64,000 nucleotides of DNA from Pelagerythrobacter marensis (lineage in GTDB: Bacteria > Pseudomonadota > Alphaproteobacteria > Sphingomonadales > Sphingomonadaceae): the NCBI RefSeq assembly GCF_001028625.1, contig NZ_CP011805.1, forward strand, positions 248,001 through 312,000. The letters are read 5' to 3'. The notes beneath the pieces were generated by a model, which was given only the letters and a program-made list of their open reading frames with translations, was not told where the DNA came from and did no database searches. The translations under genes were made by a program, and so were the position numbers. Position 1 is the stretch's first letter, and each line of letters starts with the position of its first letter. This document shows, piece by piece, positions 47,601 to 51,961 of this stretch.

Positions 47601-48627
47601 ACAGACCGGACAGCCCAGTTCCCCTGTCGACCAGGGCGACGCACTACGCGCCGGCTTGATCACGCAGAACGGCGGGGCAATCAACGTCTTCGCCCATGAC
47701 GATGTGCTGGTGAACAGTTCGCGCGTTCTGACGGCGAAGGGCGGTAACATCATGATCTGGTCGTCATACGGGGACATTGCCGCCGGCGCCGGTGCCAAGA
47801 CTTCCATCAGCCCGGCCAATTTCAATTATGAGTACAATGAATGGTTCGATCTGGGACGTGAAGCCGCGGGGCTTCCGACCGGCGCGGGGATTGGAACGCT
47901 GGCCAGCACCGATGGGGCCCCGGCGGCCGATGTCGACCTGATCGCACCGAACGGGATCATCGATGCCGGCGATGCCGGGATCCGGGTATCGGGCAACTTC
48001 AGCGTCTTCGCCGTGCAGATCCTGGGCACCGACAATATCGATGTTTCGGGTATCGCCACTGGGCTTCCGGTGCCACCGGCGGCTCCGCCGACCTCGCTCG
48101 ATACCGGTGACGTAGCTTCTCAGGCAAATCGCGCGATTGATGCGATCACTGATGCGATGGCCCAGGCGCAAGAAAACGCCGCGGTCCAGGCACCATCGAT
48201 CATCGAAGTTCGTGTGACCGGATACGGCGAAGAAGAATGCGCAGAGGACCGGCGCAACTGTAGGCCGGCCGGAAGCGGAACCGGCGCCGCTGCCACGCTC
48301 CCCGAAGCTCCCGGTACCGTGCTCACTCAGGTTGCAGCGAAAGCTGCCCCTTCGGCGCGAGTGGCGTTTAGCCTGCCGGCGCAATCGCTGCGGACCATGT
48401 TGACCGAGATCGGCCGCTCGGCTGGCGTCAACATCCTTTACGATAATGGCGTCCTCAAGAACCGGCGCGTTGCGGGCCTTTCCGGGTCGATGACCGTGGA
48501 GGAGGCGCTGAACCGTCTGCTGACGGGTGATCGAGTCGAGGCGATCAGGCTGGACGCCAGGACGATTATTCTCGTCCCGCAGCGTAGCGGCCAGCCGCAG
48601 AGCCAGAGCCTAACGGCGCGGCTGTGA
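35698..48627 (+). CDS. giant filamentous-haemagglutinin-type TpsA exoprotein with C-terminal STN domain
   Basis: 4309 residues. The signal peptide is about 1-37. The N-terminal TPS secretion domain includes VFILNDNGVLFGEGANID near 150. Residues 93-180 and 187-265 form a tandem duplication. A very long beta-helix of short repeats (GDVTLFAG, GGSIALLAG types) is interrupted by helical repeats at about 875-973 and 3755-3895. A DUF3739-like C-terminal region (FSVFAVQILGTDNIDVSG) follows. A short Cys loop (4181, 4188) comes next, then at about 4222-4298 an STN domain (VAFSLPAQSLRTMLTEIG to TIILVPQ). TpsB should export it. STN domains normally sit in the periplasm and contact FecR, so the C-terminus may stay inside as a sensor. 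Confidence 0.95.
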   Translation: MLPTFLPRAARIAGRNALMTGASLAAMASFAIAPAKAQDVPQDVVFGDMIALTGGNVQLPDGSYSRWEGANNPVIGTDADGNPLMTIEQTKQRALLDWERFSLKTGEILEFQQQAADWIAVNRVHGEQASQIDGTIRAQGRVFILNDNGVLFGEGANIDVRQLVTGKGVSDVLIDGNVTTIVQKDERAILNWSDMSSQAGEVLRFQQEQSDWLALNRSLLEGTTRLAGNIEADGHVYLVAPGGLSIAGSIDAQQVILSQLDISDAQFEAGLDERICVSRCNSGSRSPTFSNSWAPGYADFVSGKIDVDEYFRVIGDAASSGGADVYDENDESRYSLIVESTGQITTGALGKAILLGTRVDNRGIVSVTDEGQVILAAGENIWLDRDPTQDGRFGAFAGYWDIYQAGSIQFASGLRTVNEANRAFWKEVTGNDYELGYRFGNFEWSQVVPLADELLILKALDRIDSQNIYVRNSGIVSAERGGYIDFRGMRIDQFGAVQMTSTANFRGTISLDARSYALDEDVTNDTLGRPLPNNGVVTFGKNSLTQITPDLESDDTIPLTEGAQNVGTLTINAFRVDMQDDSMIYLPSGTVNVWLDDENKFNGSNRGPQGSSNNETGTRFLMRQGATIDLSGWETTVGMGYHQVSGKIFAAQLADSPVQRDGVFYRKEVTVDRRYGTDLINWEGFDNLSAGTLDQFLINGGTFTLDTDNDFIMMSGSLIDISGGSITYEAGTVTTTLVRTLDGRLIDIREANPDELYMGLANEFTQYDVKWAEQQTYIVPFVSPTVTRHEESYVEGGNAGLIEIIAPDVVLQGTVLGDVTIGKYQRENMPDLGQFVIGTGGKDESEYNSNYIRVDGYENVLGADFGIGNNLNFAFARQKGLELGLQGEELEVFVEGYTSGNLAEAYARFEGEALGLEGDELDTFIADYAAANPSEDYARTFGEAEGLTGEALDAFVAEFVAAHRPFGVEYDESLFAAGDGVPSDQVLRDNLLLTSDDFFNRSIMGSFDITGRSQQPPSSELPEGVARHGVVIGEDVALDLSYGGSLSLAMLDGQIDFAGSIRTGGGDVALSGRDLVFGDAAVIDTSAGWINEYEGASGEFGPRPLADAIRINGGDVTLFAGQGSDSADAGSMVLPASVTLNMSGGAWARRDGTIRGGTGGDLFIGGLDAKELAGDALYDAVAFGLGGNGKLTLQLGGTVYIGEEAGEFPVDPDGEDTPMLAPGEDGADPAPGPELPDYLLLSPELFGNSGFSAINVQSDRLMVTEGTTVDARAATYRLIPPAPDRSIAPWQLADTGSDLSDLLEVVELPLGMRPKAVRRGMDVTLNGGSIAVVADGASVRTEAGGQIAINAHDIEIHGLLQADGGAIGLGGSNAGGSIHIGSNAELRARGVAVVTDIVSSRDGSEWRDGYVLDGGEISLSAASLTIDEGAVLDVRGAEAVFDILPEDGSSLTRVPTLIGSDGGSIALLAGKLDIAGATYLAQGGGTRGRGGSFSLQFEATFGAAEGDGPSTVDIAQNLLFPNGGVYEFYDENFNLLRDLTGVDLSTIAYLFRYTDFGFFDIAVEPGLSFDSVDELSGFIASQSLGSLGSPPALIVGDPDVAFEYVGGGDGAAGFPAGFGDLIGYLGYVELPAYDGPPRETRLPIDAIVNGGFSSLTLGSNAPLMFAGDVTIGASTPLQSLKFTAPLIAALEGANVSLSAEVVNFNEPTSSLGLDLLTSALALTNAATDGSGATFTTHSGTITDIETAAFLGFDAVNLFSDGDVRLRGYPLDQLIDGERAPSSMSVSGDLNIKADQLYAASGRDFTLRAGGTLEILPQDSGQPINDTPYEAAATLTLEAPRIVQGGTVRSPLGAIILSAIDDGSEGAGTVTLLDGSITSVASDGNIVPYGRLNNGDTWLNPLYFGNDGLDAAELRILPERRVTIEGQVVDLQEGALVDLHGGGDLLASEFTPGTGGTHDWLSGYFDNDYDWISDNSGIYAIVPDYQGDVAPVGLGDGGPLVGQKIYLSGGGGLEAGHYTLMPAEYALLPGAFRVTANHQYGGDYTDVQLGAGRPLNDGSSLQAGYMYQGEISNRDQRTSAFLVMPRETLFARSTYNIQTASGFFGSKEFLEKALRENREVPDAPRTPLDGGSIVLAATESMYLNASVDSAAAEGGRGGLADIVAPRIAVVGADTDTSAYDGYLLLDSEQLSSLGAESLLLGGTREQGDVNLELSVTATEVVIDNAGSVLDGSELLFAAQGDIALMSGSAIETTGTISGDASNLRVVSAHGRLVDTKGTSTSNDDVVVHEALDFGSVLRLSSNDQIDILRDADAVSAYSELSEAELTAVNDYRAALGLAAIGTGGVIAIHDGASIASSASLTLDATDNVLIDEAATVRAPQVSASASRVSIGAVPDGVGGLVFGENSLGALAQAEDILLKSYSEIDFYGDVAIDAAGALTFDARAIRAVDPSGGTVSIAAETLTLANSNAGRSDIATGDARLRLDADNLYLSGNDKWLIGFDQVEMNVAEYVVGGDENTLYVPGALDISAGAVTAESGSRQFFDASGNISIAANGAELDEFVTFGATLGFTGASVSNEGTLALTGGTVQMRAREGDVVLSGGVIDVTSDQLEIFDKLVGVGAGNVSLVSDVGDVRIAESAAIDLSGTEAGGDAGTLTLSAAQGVVALAGTVRADAAEGFRSGSLAMTVRTLDDFAGLNAALDNGGFRQSRAFQVNQGDVALDGNVSVQQFTVVANDGSIDVSGTIETPGERGGRIQLSASDTVRLASTARLLARAGAEDGAGGTVLLETRGRNGGMIEIASGALIDVSGEGEGGRTVRLRAPQVGGDDVAIGAIDGTITGARQVVAEAYRSYDDVETIDQAVIDLVSADADAFMVFADTINARLGGGVEVAPGIELRNSGDMELVTDWDLSGLRWDDVAGVLTLRAEGDLLINGNLSDGFAGTDADAALLGGPSWTFNLVGGANIESPNSLGVLPLGQLAADAGSVVIGGTPDTVEYYIRPEDGRTRLFLRDPNTGRFLRDESDGYYYQSFTELEWDEGAGTYLDPITGEPIPYDAEAGYADADNYAARPLPWAWFNIGGAYGIFVPNQDMTEVNRISGNPLTLTDYFQWDNATGNIVRTGTGAINVASGRNFVLQEWPSVLYTAGEEADPVADFDPVLTGYTPTNGGDINITAAGDIIGGASPQLPSGWLRKWGSVTPEGLFATASDRPYNQLTWVVDFGRYRAGVGALGGGNVSVEAGGNINELSVNIPTTGRVAGGRTEGEETVFHQTGGGNLTVRAGGNIRGGQYYAGDGIGEVTAGGAFLASPDAVARIYNETNSGIRDAISYDCGRSTCVDIHSDPSVFTTYFDLNPVFYTSGGQLSLQSGGDMNVEAVLDPLAYGMYENREAVMLSYTEDASVSIFSAGGDIRIWNNSQNLRTPRNLGNHIQHTQYDEVIDFSGTFSALRLTELDMTLWPGTVQATAAAGDIAVYGGLLMAPAKQGNLELIARDNVQIGNFSTLTTPNSNSPIFVERNLQSSRSGIYMSQAFLELLPTPENPLTSMGGELTEAVLRHAGMSGTYNDEYSIWFSREVLPDLHAGDLEPARIYAGLGEIVTTETVNLPKQLEMRAGSHVYFPRITVQHNNPTDLTLIDAGGGIYFTTNSFVRVAGEGRLDFEAGGDFWIPSNEHGITTDDVLLEMGRNTPAEYWRPETDAADISITVGLDQEADYSGFAEWLFNPEGAETPDYALIDAGNGKMLSMYLFDRLNGRADRDGDIELISEDLEAGFVNYIRGLQGLEPLESEAEQARYLYDAWDYWLALPAGQDTPFDGFFPRGKEAANVEPTFYLPEAQQGLVNYVRQMHGMEELATQEDQLAFLDEAWAMWEAMPIDDQKPFYRTVLGLELRSTGRDANDADSPRYETTFRGYDAIARLFPGAEKREDEALAEGESRWDGSFQTYASRVLSQGGGDISFVIPGGRLDLANVAATNEQTGQPSSPVDQGDALRAGLITQNGGAINVFAHDDVLVNSSRVLTAKGGNIMIWSSYGDIAAGAGAKTSISPANFNYEYNEWFDLGREAAGLPTGAGIGTLASTDGAPAADVDLIAPNGIIDAGDAGIRVSGNFSVFAVQILGTDNIDVSGIATGLPVPPAAPPTSLDTGDVASQANRAIDAITDAMAQAQENAAVQAPSIIEVRVTGYGEEECAEDRRNCRPAGSGTGAAATLPEAPGTVLTQVAAKAAPSARVAFSLPAQSLRTMLTEIGRSAGVNILYDNGVLKNRRVAGLSGSMTVEEALNRLLTGDRVEAIRLDARTIILVPQRSGQPQSQSLTARL
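38316..38616 (+). repeat. three-unit helical repeat inserted in TpsA
   Basis: Three diverged units of about 31-33 codons encode helices of the type LGLEGDELDTFIADYAAANP, GLTGEALDAFVAEFVAAHRP and LGLQGEELEVFVEGY (about residues 874-973). They interrupt a beta-helical region and look like a helical insertion. Confidence 0.6.
46960..47400 (+). repeat. two-unit helical repeat in distal TpsA
   Basis: FVNYIRGLQGLEPLESEAEQ (from residue 3766) and LVNYVRQMHGMEELATQEDQ (from residue 3833) start two related units with a 67-residue period, each followed by a D/E-A-W-x-x-W segment. The predicted helices contrast with the beta-rich flanks. Confidence 0.6.
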
Positions 48628-48691
48628 TTGCAGACCACATTTTGCAGCGACTTTCGGGCCGACACTTCGTCCGAATGCTGGGAGACCGTAC

Positions 48692-49453
48692 GTGACCGAG
48701 AATTCGAAATTGCCCCTTTTCTATAGCGATCCCGCTCCGCTGTCCTCGCAGCGGCATGCGTCGTGGCGTCTGAAGGCGGGCGATATGGGCTTCGCGGCGG
48801 AGACCGCATGCGTGCCAATCGTAGTCGGCGAGATTGCGGCGGCCTCGCGCGACTACCCGATCGTGTTCGGTGGCGGCGACGCCACGCCTCTGGCGGTGGT
48901 CGGGCTGGAGCAGGCCAATCTGTTCGTGAACGATGGGGAGTGGGACAAGCACAGCTATCTTCCCGCTTATGTCAGACGCTATCCCTTCGGCTTCGTGAAG
49001 ACTGCCGAGCCTGAAAGCTATGCCCTGGCAATCGACGCGGGTTCCGAACGGCTCACCAGCAAGGGCAAGGACGGCCTAGCATTGTTCGAGGATGGGAAGC
49101 CAAGCGAAGTTACACGTCAGGCCTTGGCATTTTGCGATAGCTTTCGCCGTGAAGCGCAAGCCACGCAGGAGTTCGCAGAGGCGCTACAGAGCCATGACCT
49201 GCTGATCGACCGGCGCGCCGATGCGACCTTGCCTAACGGACGCCAGCTGGGACTAGGTGGCTTTCAGGTCGTCGACGCGGACAAGTTCGCAAAACTGGAT
49301 ACGCAAGTGGTGGCCCAATGGCATGCGAGCGGATGGCTGGCGCTTGTGCATTTCCATCTCGCCTCACTGGACCGCTTCCGCAGCCTGCTCTCGCGGCAGA
49401 CGGCGCGCGGTACCGCCGGCAACGCTGCACCTGGAGCGGAGGCGGCTGCTTGA
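48692..49453 (+). CDS. SapC-family protein
   Basis: 253 residues from a GTG at 48692 with GGGAG upstream. The SapC pattern is clear: PLFYSDPAPLSSQRHASW, then FVKTAEPESYALAIDAGS and FEDGKPSEVTRQALAFCDSF. SapC was named beside S-layer genes and is common in sphingomonads near outer-membrane receptors; its biochemical role is not established. It lacks a signal peptide. It follows TpsA by 64 bp on the same strand and may be the last gene of the operon. Confidence 0.88.
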   Translation: MTENSKLPLFYSDPAPLSSQRHASWRLKAGDMGFAAETACVPIVVGEIAAASRDYPIVFGGGDATPLAVVGLEQANLFVNDGEWDKHSYLPAYVRRYPFGFVKTAEPESYALAIDAGSERLTSKGKDGLALFEDGKPSEVTRQALAFCDSFRREAQATQEFAEALQSHDLLIDRRADATLPNGRQLGLGGFQVVDADKFAKLDTQVVAQWHASGWLALVHFHLASLDRFRSLLSRQTARGTAGNAAPGAEAAA

Positions 49454-49839
49454 TAGCGGTTCCCGGTAGGGGGACGGATGGAAACGCCACAGCGCGGATC
49501 CCGCGTAATCAATCCTGCAAGATTCACGGGATTGCCGCTGTGCGCAGTCAAGTTCCAGAGCCCCGGTTCCGGCACCGGGATGCTGATCTTTGAGTTGACC
49601 AGAGCGGAACGCGGGCCATCGCCAAGGCTCCGGTCAACTTGTTGCGATGATAGCATGTCCACTCCGGATTTCAGCATCCCGAACAAGCCCGTCTCATCCA
49701 ACCTGAACGGTGACTCGTGCCCAAGCACTCGCGGCGAGCGATCAGCTGGTTCACGGTCGGCTGCCTAATACCCTGCCCAAACTCCGCGAACACCTCGCCA
49801 ATACCAGGGCAGGATGGGACAATGGTCGCGTGCCCACAA
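49454..49839. other. gene-poor gap between SapC and TetR genes
   Basis: Several short open frames exist here on both strands, none with a ribosome binding site, recognisable protein or codon pattern that I trust. It may contain decayed sequence. No terminator with a U-run was found. Confidence 0.4.
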
Positions 49840-50520
49840 TCAGTCAGAAGGGTGAGGGCCTTCGTTTCCAGCCGCAAGAATAGCCGCCGCCGAGCCATCC
49901 AGAAATGGGAGGATGCCGTTCCGAACGAATTTCGAAAGCTGCACTTCATCCTCCCCATCGAGCGAGAAGCGTCCATCCGCGAGAATCAGCGCGAAGCCAT
50001 AGGTTAGCGCGATATAGCCGATCGCCATGCCATGCTTCTCAAAATTCGGGCCCGAAGACGCTACTTCAGATACATCGCCATAGATGAACCTGGTGACCTC
50101 CATGAGCGATCGAGCCGATACATCGTCGTACTCATCGCCATCGACATGCTCCCGCCTGCGCAACATGAGGCGCATGAGTTGTTTGTTCCTCAGGCAAAAT
50201 TGGATGAATTCGGTCGCGGAAGCGATCAGTAATTCAGGCTTCGATCCATGGCCTGACCATGTGGTAACTGCACGCGTGATGGCCTGATCGAGGGATGCAG
50301 AGGCAATTTTGGCGAGAAGCTCATCCAGGTTGTTGAAGTGATTGTAGAAGTTTGCGGGTGCAATACCGACCTCTCTCGCAAGGCGTCGGACGCTGACATT
50401 CTCAAGGTTTTCTGCGGCAAGTATTCGCTCGGCCGCCTCCCTCAGATCGGCTGCGACATTGCCTTTGTGATAGGCGCGACCCCGAGGGTTAGGCCCTTTG
50501 CTATCCGATGGATCTGCCAT
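49840..50520 (-). CDS. TetR-family transcriptional regulator
   Basis: 226 residues. The N-terminal helix-turn-helix is VSVRRLAREVGIAPANFYNH followed by FNNLDELLAKI (about 42-72). The C-terminal domain contains a TetR_C-like QFCLRNKQLMRLMLRRRE segment. It sits alone between the two adhesin loci and points away from the YadA cassette. A 6-bp inverted repeat lies about 60 bp upstream. Local base composition is less GC-rich than its neighbours. It may control either adhesin locus; no direct evidence. Confidence 0.9.
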   Translation of the reverse strand: MADPSDSKGPNPRGRAYHKGNVAADLREAAERILAAENLENVSVRRLAREVGIAPANFYNHFNNLDELLAKIASASLDQAITRAVTTWSGHGSKPELLIASATEFIQFCLRNKQLMRLMLRRREHVDGDEYDDVSARSLMEVTRFIYGDVSEVASSGPNFEKHGMAIGYIALTYGFALILADGRFSLDGEDEVQLSKFVRNGILPFLDGSAAAILAAGNEGPHPSD

Positions 50521-50579
50521 TCTGCAGGGTCCTTAAAGGCTGGCACCACTCCATTTATGGGGACATGAACCAACACCAG

Positions 50580-50595
50580 AAATGTTGTCACATTT
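50580..50595. promoter_or_regulatory. candidate operator upstream of TetR gene
   Basis: AAATGT-TGTC-ACATTT, a perfect 6-bp inverted repeat with a 4-base centre, 60-75 bp upstream of the TetR start. It is a plausible autoregulatory site. Confidence 0.4.
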
Positions 50596-50880
50596 ATTCG
50601 CAAGTACAATCTCAGAATAAATTAAACGCATTAGCGTCTGATTGCAATGCGATGAGGTGGGTAAACTTCCCCGCGTCCTATATTTCGGACAGTCGTGCTG
50701 GAGCAAAAAAAGATGCGGCTCGCGACCTCGACTATCGCCCAGGTCGTCAGTACTCGTCCCAGCGTCGCCGGTGGCGCTCGCTAAACGAAGATCGCTTTTC
50801 GACACATCGGGCGATAGCCCCAAGCGCACGATCGGCAGGCTAGGCCGCAGGCGGCGATCCACTCTGAACGACCGTCAATA

Positions 50881-50911
50881 AATAAAGTTAACATGCCGTT
50901 ATTACTTTATT
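50881..50911 (+). terminator. AT-rich hairpin followed by U-rich tract
   Basis: AATAAAGT pairs with ACTTTATT and the inner TAAC with GTTA, separated by a 2-base bulge and the loop ATGCC, then TTTATTTC follows. This looks like an intrinsic terminator on the plus strand although no gene upstream is read in that direction, so it may instead act in the leader of the YadA cassette. Confidence 0.35.
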
Positions 50912-51204
50912 TTTATTTCACTCAACTGCATATTTTCGGGTCGTTTGTTCCTGACAACGATATATTAACTTAATCTTTCATTTACAATTTGGCTGGACAA
51001 GCGATGCGAACGATGTTCATATCGAGTCGTTCGCGCAACCTGTGGGGGACGGGCGTTGGCTGAGCAGTGGGCAAGATCGTGTGTATCGCCTCCTCTTCGG
51101 CGTGAGGTTCACACCGGAGTGATTGCAGATGGCCGCCCTCTTCGGCCGCTTGCGAATGTCGCTTGCCTTTTTCCCGGTCTGGTCGGCTTTGGGGGATTTC
51201 AACG

Positions 51205-51822
51205 ATGACTATGAGTGCGAGAATATCCAGGTGCCAAGGCCGAGCCTGGCGCATGTGGCGGCGCACCTCGGGCCTGATTCCTTCAGGCACCGCGACGTTG
51301 CGGGCGACCACTCTTGCCGCACTGCTTCTCAGCGCGGCGCCTTCGGCCGCCCAGACAGCAGCTGAATCGACGACCCAAGCACCTTCGGCCTTTTCCGAAC
51401 AGGCTGCGCAGCTCGGTGTCAGCCGCTGCGCCAATCTCTTCGCCGGTATCGGCCGTGCTGCCACGGCGGGATCTACCTATGCCGTGCAAGTGCAGGCCGA
51501 TGGCGATGATCCGGACGCGCACGCCGTGCAGGGAGTCGTCGGCATTGCTTATGACAGGCCGGATACCCAGGGCCAGGCAGCGGCCGTCGTATCGGCTGCT
51601 CCCGCTGGGCAGGGTTGCGAAGGGCAGATGGTTCGCGTTGCACCCTTCCAGGTATCCTGCCCAGAAGTGCTGGGCCTGCTTCCCGAAGGAAGCACTGCTG
51701 TGGGCGATCTCGCGGGCGTTCCGCTCTACAATCTCGGCGGTAACCAGGGGCAAGCGCTGCTGGTGCCAAGCGGGAGTTCCTGCGTCGTCGTATCGATCGC
51801 ACGCATGGTGGATAGTCCGTAA
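51205..51822 (+). CDS. small secreted protein of the YadA cassette
   Basis: About 205 residues from the ATG at 51205, which has GGGGGA 9 bases upstream. A long basic N-region (SARISRCQGRAWRMWRRT) precedes a hydrophobic core and a likely cleavage after SAAQ. The mature part contains four Cys (SRCANLF, QGCEGQ, VSCPEV, SSCVVV) that could form two disulfides. No family was recognised. It lies 139 bp upstream of the trimeric autotransporter gene, so an accessory role is possible. Confidence 0.7.
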   Translation: MTMSARISRCQGRAWRMWRRTSGLIPSGTATLRATTLAALLLSAAPSAAQTAAESTTQAPSAFSEQAAQLGVSRCANLFAGIGRAATAGSTYAVQVQADGDDPDAHAVQGVVGIAYDRPDTQGQAAAVVSAAPAGQGCEGQMVRVAPFQVSCPEVLGLLPEGSTAVGDLAGVPLYNLGGNQGQALLVPSGSSCVVVSIARMVDSP

Positions 51823-51961
51823 CGATCGCCGGAACGGCGCGCACTAACGCGCCAGTTCCGGATTCCCAAGAATCACTGTCGAACGGGTTCGCGCATCGCG
51901 TGGCCGAGGGTTTTGTGCGCCTGAAATTGATCATCAGGGCGAGAAGTTGAGGGAGTTTATC

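Larger units (their letters stand above)
50521..51204. other. long gene-free regulatory gap upstream of the YadA cassette
   Basis: About 680 bp between the divergent TetR gene and the small secreted protein. It contains the TetR-proximal palindrome and, at about 50870-50990, a strongly AT-rich block. Open frames inside it lack convincing starts or family resemblance. The size and AT content suggest an extensive promoter or silencer region. Confidence 0.5.

Noticed and set aside
49478..49768. 96-codon open frame between SapC and TetR genes
   Set aside because: No ribosome binding site, no family resemblance, and overlapping frames of similar length on both strands.
50508..50843. 111-codon open frame upstream of the YadA cassette
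   Set aside because: Begins inside the TetR gene, has unusual composition and no recognisable protein.
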